A DNA stretch of 35,116 nt from Syntrophorhabdus sp. PtaB.Bin027 (GCA_002067585.1 MVQO01000225.1:1-35116), one strand, 5' to 3'; shown: positions 14,873 through 23,023, counted from the first letter of the stretch. Notes: generated from the sequence alone by a model not told the origin. Made by a program: numbers and translations.

Positions 14873-16042
14873 TTATGAAGCTGCTCTTTTCTTATACAGC
14901 GGAGACATATTTCTCAGGAAAACGACACTATCTTTAAGCACTGCTATAGCCTTATCCAACTCCTCCATAGTGTTTGTGATGCCAAAAGAGAATATCAGAG
15001 TACCCTGTGCAGCAGCATAGTCACACCCTGTGGCGATAAGAACATGTGATGCTCGAAGCGAACCTGAAGCGCATGCTGACCGAGTCGATGCGCAGATCCC
15101 TTTCTCGTCAAGCATGAGTATCATTGATTCACCTTCAACAAAATTGACCGAAAAGGAGACGAGGTGGGGAAGGCAATTGGTAGGGTGGCCGTTAATATCG
15201 ATAGCCTCAATCGTTGTTAGTCTTTCAATCCATGCCTGCCGAAGTTGGCTAAGGTGTTTTATGCGCTCCGGCATTTCACTTTTGGCCAGTTCAGCTGCCT
15301 TGCCCATACCGATAATGCCCACCATATTTTCAGAGCCAGCCCTTTGTCCATTTTCCTGCATTCCACCCTCGATGATTGGAAGAATACGAGTCTTTGGTCT
15401 GATGTATAAGGCGCCTACCCCAGAAGGCCCATAAAACTGGTTGGCTGCCATACTCACGAGGTCAGCACCCATTTCGTCGACATCAAAGGGAATAACCCCT
15501 ACTGAGGCGATTGCGTCAGTATGAAAGATAACCCCTTTTTCTCGTGTGATCTTACCAATCTCAGCGATGGGCTCAAGGGTGCCAATCTCATTATTGGCGT
15601 GCATGATAGTAACGAGGACAGTTTCTTTCGTGATTGCACGCTCTACGTCCTTCGGATTAACGACACCGTATTTATCCACAGACAGAGAAGTGACACGATA
15701 ACCCATTCTCATGAGCATTCTCAAAGATTTAGAGACAGACTGGTGTTCTATATTGGATGTGATAATGTGTTTCCCTTTATCGTGAGTGGCCATAGCCACA
15801 CCTTTGATAGCGTGATTGACTGACTCCGTACCGCCTGAAGTAAAGACTATCTCCCCTGGTTGTGCATTGATCAGCCTTGCTACCTGTTGTCGCGCTGCCT
15901 CTAGCGCTGCTGATGCAGCATCACCCAACTGGTGCTGGCTTACGGGATTTCCATAATGCTCATTAATATAGTTAATCATTGTTTTTTTTACTTCAGGATG
16001 AATTGTCGTGCCGGAAATGTGGTCGAAATATATGGTTTCCAT
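14873..16042 (-). CDS. NifS/IscS-like aminotransferase-fold protein lacking the PLP lysine
   Basis: A 389-residue homologue of cysteine desulfurases, which normally take sulfur from cysteine with PLP. The fold markers TSGGTESVNHAIKG, SNIEHQSV (His100), MHANNEIGT and HTDA (Asp176) are present, and the sulfur-accepting Cys324 is intact in RSACASGSL. The Schiff-base Lys of the SxHK motif is replaced: SMAANQFYGPSG has Asn201-Gln202 where HK is expected, and Ala179 stands where the PLP-contacting Gln usually is. Archaeoglobus fulgidus IscS is a known case without this lysine. The protein may scaffold sulfur or an Fe-S cluster and may not act as a desulfurase. ATG 16042 has AGGTG upstream. It follows the IscU-like gene. 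Confidence 0.88.
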   Translation of the reverse strand: METIYFDHISGTTIHPEVKKTMINYINEHYGNPVSQHQLGDAASAALEAARQQVARLINAQPGEIVFTSGGTESVNHAIKGVAMATHDKGKHIITSNIEHQSVSKSLRMLMRMGYRVTSLSVDKYGVVNPKDVERAITKETVLVTIMHANNEIGTLEPIAEIGKITREKGVIFHTDAIASVGVIPFDVDEMGADLVSMAANQFYGPSGVGALYIRPKTRILPIIEGGMQENGQRAGSENMVGIIGMGKAAELAKSEMPERIKHLSQLRQAWIERLTTIEAIDINGHPTNCLPHLVSFSVNFVEGESMILMLDEKGICASTRSACASGSLRASHVLIATGCDYAAAQGTLIFSFGITNTMEELDKAIAVLKDSVVFLRNMSPLYKKRAAS

Positions 16043-16070
16043 ATTCACCTCTTTTTTGGATTGTAAAACA

Positions 16071-16592
16071 TTAATCGTGATCGTGTTCAACTGTGGGTTT
16101 ACCGCATCTAACACAGTGAGCAACCTGTTCGGGCTGATCATAATCACAATAGGGGCAGTAGCAATGTTTATCGTGGGAGCTTATGTGTTCTAGTTCCTCA
16201 TCAGGCCTTCTACGGACCCTGCCTTCCTTCCGGTCAAGATAATCCTGTATAGCCTTATGCAGGGCGTCGGCACCGAGGTTTGAGCAGTGCATCTTATTTT
16301 TTGGAAGGCCACCGAGTTGATCAGCCACTGACTTGTTGGTAATGTGCATGGCTTCCTCGATGGTCTTGCCCTTTGCCATATCTGTTACCATGCTTGAGAC
16401 TGCAATTGCAGCCCCGCATCCGAAAGTCTCGAATTTTATATCATCAATCTTATCGTCTTTCACTTTAATCATGATCTTCATCATGTCACCGCACACAGGA
16501 TTACCAACCTGACCAACTCCATCGGGATTCTCCATTGTGCCAATGTTGTGGGGATTTTTGAAGTGCTCCATTACAATTTCAGAGTATTGCAT
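16071..16592 (-). CDS. IscU/NifU-like Fe-S scaffold with C-terminal zinc-ribbon-like tail
   Basis: A 173-residue protein whose first 122 residues are a complete IscU domain. The three cluster ligands are Cys34 (NPVCGD), Cys59 (FGCGAA) and Cys103 (HCSNLGADAL), with Asp36. A C-terminal extension carries Cys144, Cys146, Cys149, Cys160 and Cys163 (CYCPYC and CVRC) and a His-rich end, resembling a rubredoxin-like or zinc-ribbon knuckle. This tail is not part of standard IscU and differs from the ferredoxin and Nfu domains of NifU. AAGGAGGTT lies upstream of ATG 16592. It precedes the NifS-like gene by 28 bp, so the pair is an operon. Confidence 0.9.
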   Translation of the reverse strand: MQYSEIVMEHFKNPHNIGTMENPDGVGQVGNPVCGDMMKIMIKVKDDKIDDIKFETFGCGAAIAVSSMVTDMAKGKTIEEAMHITNKSVADQLGGLPKNKMHCSNLGADALHKAIQDYLDRKEGRVRRRPDEELEHISSHDKHCYCPYCDYDQPEQVAHCVRCGKPTVEHDHD

Positions 16593-16665
16593 AATAACCT
16601 CCTTTAGCGTAACACCTTCTCCATTAGTATAAATCATTTTAATTACAGTGAAAAGGGGTATGCCG

Positions 16666-16693
16666 TTGACAACACAGAAAAATCGACTATAGT
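16666..16693 (+). promoter_or_regulatory. Predicted promoter of yeiH-type transporter gene
   Basis: TTGACA (16666-16671) and TATAGT (16688-16693) are spaced 16 bp apart. The expected transcription start is near 16700, just before a perfect palindrome. The leader to the ATG would be about 45 nt. Confidence 0.55.
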
Positions 16694-16706
16694 TTTACAG
16701 TGGATT

Positions 16707-16726
16707 TATAGATTTTAAAATCTATA
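16707..16726. promoter_or_regulatory. Perfect 20-bp palindrome, candidate operator
   Basis: TATAGATTTTAAAATCTATA is an exact 20-bp inverted repeat. It begins a few bases downstream of the predicted transcription start and ends 18 bp before the transporter ATG. The symmetry and position suggest an operator for a dimeric regulator that blocks transcription; the regulator is not identified. Confidence 0.6.
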
Positions 16727-16744
16727 CTTTTAGGGGGTGTTGTT

Positions 16745-18280
16745 ATGGCGGAAAACAAGAAAAAAATAGATTTTACCACGCTCTGGAAAAAGGATGATTG
16801 GATGTCAGTCTGGATAGGCTTCTTTATCTTGATTATTTTTATGGCAGGGGCGACCTTCAAACTTCCGGGCTGGAAGTGGATGACTGATGGAGCCTTCTTT
16901 GAAAAATCTGTGACCTTGCCAGCCAAGGCTGAGGCACTTGCCAAAGAAGCTGAAGAAAAGGGTGATCTAGGCGTTCAGGCAGCTGTCATGAGCCTCAAAA
17001 CAGCACTTGAGGGAAAAGATAGGAAAGCTATAGGTACTGCAGCCGGAGCATTGGAAAAGGCGGCAAAAGACGCTAAAGACAAAGACATCAAGAAAAAAGC
17101 AGAAAAGATGGGGAAGGATATAAAAAGTGATGCCGGCAATACTGCAGGCAAGGTTTTTTCCGGTGAAAACATGACAAGGGCCTTTTGGCTCCTCGTGGGA
17201 ATGTGGGTTCTCGGCGGCATCGGAATGGCAATTATGGGCCTGGGTTTTGGAAAATTCACTCTTGGATTCCCCATCGTCTTTATTCTCTCTGCACTTGCAT
17301 TTTTCGTGTCAGGGAACTCAGTGGTCAATTACTATGGACTTGAGGTTGTTTTCTGGGCTTTGATTTTTGGGCTCATAATTAGTAACTTTGTTGGTATTCC
17401 AGAATGGCTCAAGACAGCTATCAAAACAGAGTTTTTCATCAAAATCGGTCTTGTTCTACTGGGCGCTGAAGTTCTTTTTACAACTATAGCCAAAGTAGGC
17501 GCTTACGGAATGATCCAATCGATCATTGTTATTGTAGCTGTATTCTATGTTTGCTTCTGGGTTGCCAAAAAACTCGGGCTCGATGATGAGTTTGCATCGA
17601 TTCTGGGCACGGCAGTATCAATCTGTGGAGTTTCAGCTGCTATCGCGGCAGGTGGCGCAGTAAAAGGCGACCAGAAAAAAATAAGCCATACTATCTCGCT
17701 TGTTCTTCTTTGTGCAATACCAATGTTGTTATTCCAGCCCCTTATTGCTAAGGCAGTAGGTATGCTTCCTGCTGTGGCAGGCGCTTGGATCGGCGGAACA
17801 ATCGATACAACCGGTGCTGTTGTTGCTGCTGGAGCAATTGCTGGTGAAGCAGCCATGGCTGTAGCAGTTGTGGTGAAAATGGCACAGAATGTACTCATCG
17901 GGTTTGCAGCTTTCTTCCTTGCTATCTGGTTTACATTTAAAGGGCAGGCGGCAGGAGAGAAGCCGAGTCTCATGGAGATATGGTTCAGGTTTCCGAAATT
18001 CGTCGTTGGATTTATAATTGCTTCAATCGTGTTTTCCTTTTTCATGAGTGAGGCAAGTGCTAAGGCTGTTACAGGTATTACGGCAGGATTAAGAGGTTGG
18101 TGGTTCACCATGGCATTTCTGTGTATTGGTCTCGAGACAAAGTTTAAGGAGCTTGTTGCTATGGGTGGGGGCAGACCTGCAGCAGCATTTCTCATTGCAC
18201 AGGTATTTAATATTATTTGGACGTTAATTTTTGCGTATCTGATATTTGGCGGGGTGTTGTTCCCGGTGCCGAAGTTCTAG
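16745..18280 (+). CDS. YeiH-family (UPF0324) membrane transporter, putative sulfate/sulfite exporter
   Basis: A 511-residue inner-membrane protein with about a dozen hydrophobic segments. ILGTAVSICGVSAAIAAGGA and GAWIGGTIDTTGAVVAAGAI match the conserved core of the YeiH/UPF0324 family, annotated as putative sulfate exporters. Between the first membrane segment and the core lies an unusual hydrophilic, Ala/Lys-rich helical insertion (about residues 60-140, with repeated KAEAL- and KDAK-type motifs) that is probably coiled-coil. Sulfur-compound transport fits the dsr neighbourhood but is an inference. AGGGGGTG precedes ATG 16745. It is divergent from the IscU-like gene and followed by a strong hairpin. 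Confidence 0.85.
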   Translation: MAENKKKIDFTTLWKKDDWMSVWIGFFILIIFMAGATFKLPGWKWMTDGAFFEKSVTLPAKAEALAKEAEEKGDLGVQAAVMSLKTALEGKDRKAIGTAAGALEKAAKDAKDKDIKKKAEKMGKDIKSDAGNTAGKVFSGENMTRAFWLLVGMWVLGGIGMAIMGLGFGKFTLGFPIVFILSALAFFVSGNSVVNYYGLEVVFWALIFGLIISNFVGIPEWLKTAIKTEFFIKIGLVLLGAEVLFTTIAKVGAYGMIQSIIVIVAVFYVCFWVAKKLGLDDEFASILGTAVSICGVSAAIAAGGAVKGDQKKISHTISLVLLCAIPMLLFQPLIAKAVGMLPAVAGAWIGGTIDTTGAVVAAGAIAGEAAMAVAVVVKMAQNVLIGFAAFFLAIWFTFKGQAAGEKPSLMEIWFRFPKFVVGFIIASIVFSFFMSEASAKAVTGITAGLRGWWFTMAFLCIGLETKFKELVAMGGGRPAAAFLIAQVFNIIWTLIFAYLIFGGVLFPVPKF

Positions 18281-18313
18281 TAATGTTGTGTTCAGCGAGT
18301 AGCTGACAGCTCA

Positions 18314-18369
18314 AAACAGAATAAGAGGGAACGAGCGACCGAATGACCGCTTGCCCTCTTATTCTGTTT
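18314..18369 (+). terminator. Long perfect hairpin after the YeiH-type gene
   Basis: A 16-bp perfect stem pairs AAACAGAATAAGAGGG (18314-18329) with CCCTCTTATTCTGTTT (18354-18369). An inner 6-bp helix (CGAGCG with CGCTTG, one G-U pair) lies in the loop. It starts 34 bp after the transporter stop. Only a short T-run follows, so it may act as a terminator, an mRNA 3'-end stabiliser or a cruciform. Confidence 0.6.
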
Positions 18370-18830
18370 GTATGTTGATTGGCCTCATCAACAGGTTCCT
18401 CACGTCAATGACGCAGGTGGTATGTTTATGGATAAGGGAAAGATAAGGTGAGGTAGCTACTCATAACCTTTATTTACCTTCAAGAAACCCTTAACAAAAC
18501 CTCTCTGTGCAGTAGAGTAGATTGTCTCCCATACAATGACCCAGCAAGAGGAGTAAACAGAGATACCCTCGCACAGGTGTCTGAAAAAGAAACCCTTCTA
18601 CCTGGAAGTTCAATGCGCTGGAGATGGCGGAACCATTCTCTACGCTGGATCTGGCGGTGCCTGAGATAATAGAAAATGAGGAGAGAGGCTAAAAACTGTA
18701 TGAGCACCAGTTACTGAGACGGAATTGAGGTAAAAACTTGTCTGGACTTATGGTACAGGTGGGTGGGGTATAACTGCATTTTTAGGATAACGCCAAGATC
18801 ATGGGGTTTACTGGTGGGGTGTATCAGACT
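18370..18830. other. Intergenic stretch holding repeat copy B
   Basis: No intact gene is seen between the hairpin and the radical SAM gene. A small hairpin GTTGAT/ATCAAC lies near 18374-18392. The region 18515-18760 is a diverged copy of 4072-4316. Confidence 0.5.
18515..18760. repeat. Diverged dispersed repeat, copy B
   Basis: This segment aligns with 4072-4316 in the same orientation, sharing AGAAACCC, GGAACCATTCT, TAAAAACTGTAT and CTTATGGTACAGGT in order. On the minus strand it encodes a stop-interrupted segment similar to that of copy A (around ENGSAISSALNFQVEGFL). Both copies lie in decayed intergenic DNA downstream of other genes. Confidence 0.55.
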
Positions 18831-19916
18831 TCAAAAGCCAAGCATTTTGTGACAGGTTTTGCAAACGGCAGGGGGGTCAGGTATCGGCGAATTATCAGGA
18901 CGGCGTAGCTCGAGAAGGCCTGTGTAGGACTCCTTCCATTTTCTTTGTCGGGAAATGAAGGCATCCCTGAATTCCTTATACTCTTTCCTGGACCAGATGG
19001 AGTCCAGAGATTCGGTAAAGATGTTTCCAAAGCTCACGGAAAACGTCTGATACTCAGTACCACAAAAGATTCTTGTGAAAGGGGCCGATACTGGCGGGTT
19101 TAAAAATACACAGGGCGATACCTCTCCATTCACCGATATGTATATGTTGCCGAGTGGGTTTTCACTGCATACAGCCATGTTTTGTGGCAAAACAGCCGGC
19201 ATAGATAGGTATATCCCGAGTTTTTTCGCCTTATTCAATGCTCCCGCCATAATGTTTTTATATAGAGACCCCTGTTCGCATGTAAATGCCTTGTTACTAT
19301 CCTGATCGCAGCTTGTTACCTGGATTATGTTGAGAAGTACAATCTCATTAATGCCCATCTTGGATGCGAGGTCTATAAGAATGGGAAGTTCCTCAATGTT
19401 ATCTTTTAGCATCAGATAGACTATGTGGAGCTTTGGTTTTTCCAAAGGACTGGAAAGGGCCAACTCCTTCATATTTTTTATCGATGCCATTAGTGTATTA
19501 AAATCAGAGTTTACCCGGATGGAGTTGTGTGTTTTTGCAGTTGCTCCTGAGAGTGAAAACCCCATGAAGTCGACTCCTGCATCTACTATCTGGCGGGCGT
19601 ACTCACGAGTAAGGCCTATGCCACTCGTAACAAAACCGACGTCTGGTCCTGCTGATTTTGCAAGACGGATGAAATCGACAAGGTTCTTGTGAAGCAAGGA
19701 TTCTCCCCAGCCTTCGAGAACTACGCTTTTAACATCGTAAAGGTAGGGTACAATCTTTTCAAAGTCACGAGCATTCATATCCTTTCGATGCCATTCTTTA
19801 CATGCGGTTTTAATGCACATTGTGCACTGGAGCCCGCACCGTGTTGTGATCTCTATCTGCCACGCACCAAAACATTTTTTCTGTCGGTTTTCTTTTGATC
19901 TTTTGAAAATCTTCAT
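18831..19916 (-). CDS. Radical SAM protein with SPASM-like C-terminal domain
   Basis: A 361-residue radical SAM enzyme. The SAM-cluster motif CGLQCTMC gives Cys27-x3-Cys31-x2-Cys34, preceded by WQIEITTR. VVLEGWGESLLHKNLVDFI is the conserved loop seen in SPASM-type members. The C-terminal third has auxiliary-cluster cysteines (GEVSPCVFLNPP and a terminal CKTCHKMLGF). Such proteins modify peptides, make enzyme cofactors or act in heme pathways. It is not a clear AhbC, AhbD or NirJ. It is last in a four-gene operon, 3 bp after the second GNAT-like gene. No precursor peptide gene was found. Confidence 0.85.
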   Translation of the reverse strand: MKIFKRSKENRQKKCFGAWQIEITTRCGLQCTMCIKTACKEWHRKDMNARDFEKIVPYLYDVKSVVLEGWGESLLHKNLVDFIRLAKSAGPDVGFVTSGIGLTREYARQIVDAGVDFMGFSLSGATAKTHNSIRVNSDFNTLMASIKNMKELALSSPLEKPKLHIVYLMLKDNIEELPILIDLASKMGINEIVLLNIIQVTSCDQDSNKAFTCEQGSLYKNIMAGALNKAKKLGIYLSMPAVLPQNMAVCSENPLGNIYISVNGEVSPCVFLNPPVSAPFTRIFCGTEYQTFSVSFGNIFTESLDSIWSRKEYKEFRDAFISRQRKWKESYTGLLELRRPDNSPIPDPPAVCKTCHKMLGF

Positions 19917-19919
19917 GAC

Positions 19920-20759
19920 TTACAACCTACTTAAAAGGCTTTCAATGATGCCAGCCCGTGATATTTCATAGAGCATAAACTCGTGGTTAAGAAAAGGGGC
20001 TCCCCCCCATTTTTGTTTAAAGAACATCACCCCATTATTAATAGCAAGACCAAGATTTATATATCTTTTACCTTTTCTTCGTGCTGACTCAATTATCTCG
20101 GAGAGTAGCAAGTCTGACACGCCTGGCACGTGATGTTTTCTGGAGGCAAAATTGAACATGTAAAAAGCATAATTTCTCGATCCATAATCAGCAACATCAA
20201 AGGCAATGAGTAGACCCTCATTGTTTCGTGCGTTTAATATGGTAACTGATTTCGAGGACGACACATACTCAGAGATTTTGATGAAGATACGCTGTGATTC
20301 TGCAGATATTTTATGAGTTGCAAGAAATTCAGCCACAAGGTCTTCATGTTCTTCATGCCATTGATCATTGTGCTCAACAGAAATCTCTGGCGAGGCTCTG
20401 CGTATCATGTTGCGTACTTTTGATGGAATGACAAGGTTCTCAAGATCAAGTCGGTAATAGGAGTCAGAATTTTGCTGGATGACCCTGCCGTTCATTGACA
20501 CCGTTGTTGGTGCTATTACCGATACAATGCGCGGCTTGATTGCTTTTAACGCCATATTCAGACTGGTCTCCATCTGTTTTTGATTGAATGTGATGCCTAA
20601 GGGGTATCCGATGAAAATCAACACTCCATCTTTTTTATAACAGAGATAGTGTTGAATCAGGTAAGGCTCGGCTTCAGACATTGAAACGACATAATCTACA
20701 ATATGTTCGGGCACGCAGGCATGGTCATAGGTACGATTTAATTCTTCCTGACTAATCAT
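19920..20759 (-). CDS. GNAT-like acyltransferase, paralogue 2
   Basis: A 279-residue protein paralogous to the product of 21583-22434. Shared features include the start MI-x(4)-E, VPEHIV near residue 17, a central SVTILNAR strand and a C-terminal block with HHVPGVSDLLLSEII, YINLGLAINNGVMFFKQKWG and a terminal ESLLSRL. The GNAT/FemAB-like pattern (strand, helix, then LGL-N-G-FK-KWGG) suggests acyl or aminoacyl transfer; the substrate is unknown. ATG 20759 overlaps the TraB-like stop by ATGA, indicating translational coupling. Confidence 0.7.
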   Translation of the reverse strand: MISQEELNRTYDHACVPEHIVDYVVSMSEAEPYLIQHYLCYKKDGVLIFIGYPLGITFNQKQMETSLNMALKAIKPRIVSVIAPTTVSMNGRVIQQNSDSYYRLDLENLVIPSKVRNMIRRASPEISVEHNDQWHEEHEDLVAEFLATHKISAESQRIFIKISEYVSSSKSVTILNARNNEGLLIAFDVADYGSRNYAFYMFNFASRKHHVPGVSDLLLSEIIESARRKGKRYINLGLAINNGVMFFKQKWGGAPFLNHEFMLYEISRAGIIESLLSRL

Positions 20760-21586
20760 TTGCTGTATTGTGAGACTTTAAAGCCTTCCTGTTCAAGCAT
20801 CTTAACAATACCCTGTATATGTGTAGTGCCCAGGAATACTACAGCGTTACCGGCTTCCACGTAAGGCCGCATTCTTGTAAAGAACACGGGATCACGGTGT
20901 TCTACAATAGAAGGGCATCGTGTTGGGAATCCACTGATAATATTTAATAAACTGTCCAGCGAGCCCTTCAAATATTGCTTTTCGTGGTGACGGGAGAATT
21001 TTCCCCAGTTCCTGAAATTGCTCAGATACGTGACGATACGCTCAAAGGGAATTCCATCTAAGGCCGTTAGTTGCTCTTCAATTGTTTCCAGGAACACTAC
21101 TTTTTTCCCAAGCTCCCTGGATACGGAAAGAGCTTCAAGATCGACCGAGTGTTTCCAGCCCCTTTTTGCGAGATAGTGGGACCAAAGCTTAAAAAATGCC
21201 ATCCACGGCCGCAATCCCTCAATTTCCTGCGAAAGTAGATCATGGTGTTCCCTCTTAAAAACTGATATGTATGAAGACAGTGAACACCCTGAAAATTCCG
21301 CACTCTCGCCAAGTTCCTTATTCAGTTCTGCAATGGTTTTTTCGTCAAGAGAATCGTAAAGGGACATGCCATCTTGTCTTGCCACCCCATATTCTCTCAC
21401 GGCTTCCATATTATTTTCATCAAGAGGCCCTTCGAACAGAGTGACATCGGCCTTACTGATCAGATGTATCAGAGATTCCTTGAAGCTATAGGGAAAGAAA
21501 TGGGCTGTGCCCACAAGAAAACTTGTAAACCCATCTTTACTCATTTCCCAAACCATTTTCAGCTTCTTTTCCCGGAATGTGATCAT
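20756..21586 (-). CDS. TraB/GumN (Tiki-like) family protein
   Basis: A 276-residue protein of the TraB/GumN superfamily, related to the metal-dependent protease Tiki. The N-terminal motif LVGTAHFFPYSFKESL is followed by VTLFEGPLDENN, and the C-terminal motif VVFLGTTHIQGI carries the second conserved His. No signal peptide is visible, so a cytoplasmic location is likely. Its ATG overlaps the stop of the first GNAT-like gene (ATGA), and its own stop overlaps the next start. Peptidase activity is inferred from distant relatives only. Confidence 0.75.
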   Translation of the reverse strand: MITFREKKLKMVWEMSKDGFTSFLVGTAHFFPYSFKESLIHLISKADVTLFEGPLDENNMEAVREYGVARQDGMSLYDSLDEKTIAELNKELGESAEFSGCSLSSYISVFKREHHDLLSQEIEGLRPWMAFFKLWSHYLAKRGWKHSVDLEALSVSRELGKKVVFLETIEEQLTALDGIPFERIVTYLSNFRNWGKFSRHHEKQYLKGSLDSLLNIISGFPTRCPSIVEHRDPVFFTRMRPYVEAGNAVVFLGTTHIQGIVKMLEQEGFKVSQYSK

Positions 21587-22434
21587 AGCCTCGATAGCAG
21601 TACGTCAATCATGGTGCGTATACCCATGATGCCCCATTGTTGCCTGCAAAATTCATAGGGGATGGTTGGTTTTCCTCCCCATTTCTTTTTGAATCGCTGT
21701 ATACCAGGATTTACGCCAAGACCCAGGTTGATATAATCTTTACCTGATTCCCGTGCCATATTCACCATTTTGAGAAAAAGCAGGTCGGATGCATGGGGTA
21801 CGTAGTGATTTTTTGAATGGCAACCAATGACGTACGTTGCAAAATCTTTTGCGGCAAAATCCAAAACATAGAAAGCTGACAGATAGCCATCAAAGTTTCT
21901 TGCACTGATTACAAGGGTGGTTTCTGAATGAAGGACATAATCAGGCATAGCACAGTAAAACTCGCGAATGAGGTTGCCAGGGTCTTCCCGCTCGATGAAT
22001 TCTTTGGTGATGGCCTCATGTGCAGGGGTCATAGCCCTGGTTACCTCTACCGTCAGTCGTGAGGTTGCTTTCTCTGCAATTCGTTTAAGGCCTTCTTTCC
22101 GATCAAAGTCTTCAAAAGAAAGGGAGTAATAAAAATCTGACTGTTTTTCAACACCAGAGGAGAGAAGTTCTGCAGGAAGACGGGGTGCAATAATTGACCA
22201 GGTATGACCAGGATAACAGGTGATCACATCTTTGACAATTGAGGAGAAGATTTCCGAATAAAACTCAGAATCCAGTGGATATCCAACCAGGATACCCCGG
22301 GCATCACCCACATAATAAAGGTGCCCTTTGGACAAAAAGGGTTGTCCCTTGGATATTGTTGTCATGAGACTCACGATGTGTTCAGGCACATAAGCTTTGG
22401 AAAGGATCCACCTTTCCTGGTCAGGTGTAATCAT
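21583..22434 (-). CDS. GNAT-like acyltransferase, paralogue 1
   Basis: A 283-residue protein, first of the four-gene operon. It parallels the second GNAT-like protein along its length: YVPEHIVSLM near the start, TTLVISARNFDGYLSAFYVL in the middle, then NHYVPHASDLLFLKMV, YINLGLGVNPGIQRFKKKWG and a terminal VLLSRL. I chose ATG 22434 because it aligns with the start of the paralogue; GTG 22443 is possible. No strong ribosome binding site is seen. Two divergent copies flanking one TraB-like gene suggest a heteromeric enzyme or two related acylation steps. Function unknown. Confidence 0.7.
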   Translation of the reverse strand: MITPDQERWILSKAYVPEHIVSLMTTISKGQPFLSKGHLYYVGDARGILVGYPLDSEFYSEIFSSIVKDVITCYPGHTWSIIAPRLPAELLSSGVEKQSDFYYSLSFEDFDRKEGLKRIAEKATSRLTVEVTRAMTPAHEAITKEFIEREDPGNLIREFYCAMPDYVLHSETTLVISARNFDGYLSAFYVLDFAAKDFATYVIGCHSKNHYVPHASDLLFLKMVNMARESGKDYINLGLGVNPGIQRFKKKWGGKPTIPYEFCRQQWGIMGIRTMIDVLLSRL

Positions 22435-22579
22435 CTGCTTCACATAATTGTAGCATACTTGCGTAGAATGTTCGGAGCAATTAGTTTGGAATTAGGGGAA
22501 AGTCAGGACCTCCCAAACACGGAAGGTACTGGCTGGAAATCTTGACAATACTATGTGGGGCGTATAGAATCAGGGTGCA

Positions 22580-23023
22580 ATGGATGAAATTGACAAGAAG
22601 ATACTGAACCTGATTCAAGAGGAATTTCCCCTCCACAAGCGGCCTTACAAAGAGATTGGAAGGCAGGTGAACATTGACGAGAAGGAAGCTGTAAAGCGGG
22701 TTCAGAAACTCAAAGATGCAGGTGTTATCCGGCGCATCGGAGTTGTGTTTGAGCCAAAGAAACTGGATTATACGAGCACCCTCTGCGGTGTCCACGTTGA
22801 TAAAAAAAACCTTATGGAAGTGGTGGATGTGATAAACAAACACACAGGGGTTACCCATAATTATGAACGAGAAGGGGATCTTAACCTCTGGTTCACCATT
22901 ATTGCTAACAAGGAAGAAGAAATAGATGCTTTTATTAGTGATCTTGAAAGGAGGTTTTTGCTGAAGATCTACCGATTTCCAAAAAAAAGAGTATTTAAAA
23001 TAAAAACTTTTTTCCCTGTTTGA
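22580..23023 (+). CDS. Siroheme decarboxylase-type protein (AhbA/AhbB/NirD-like, Lrp/AsnC fold)
   Basis: A 147-residue protein with an Lrp/AsnC-like fold. The HTH part reads MDEIDKKILNLIQEEFPL then RPYKEIGRQVNIDEKEAVKR. IRRIGVVFEPKKLDYTSTL and GVTHNYEREGDLNLWFTII match the siroheme decarboxylase family, not amino-acid-responsive Lrp. These enzymes remove two acetate carboxyls from siroheme in the alternative heme pathway. AhbA and AhbB are usually adjacent, but only one subunit gene is here. The ATG has a weak AGGGTG leader. It is divergent from the GNAT/TraB/radical SAM operon. Confidence 0.82.
   Translation: MDEIDKKILNLIQEEFPLHKRPYKEIGRQVNIDEKEAVKRVQKLKDAGVIRRIGVVFEPKKLDYTSTLCGVHVDKKNLMEVVDVINKHTGVTHNYEREGDLNLWFTIIANKEEEIDAFISDLERRFLLKIYRFPKKRVFKIKTFFPV

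Noticed and set aside
17545..18195. Long open frame antisense to the YeiH-type gene
   Set aside because: Composition is an Ala/Pro-rich shadow of the membrane protein codons, without a ribosome binding site or motif.
18480..18707. Small protein or RiPP precursor downstream of the radical SAM gene
   Set aside because: The frame overlaps the dispersed repeat, lacks a ribosome binding site and is not conserved in the other repeat copy.
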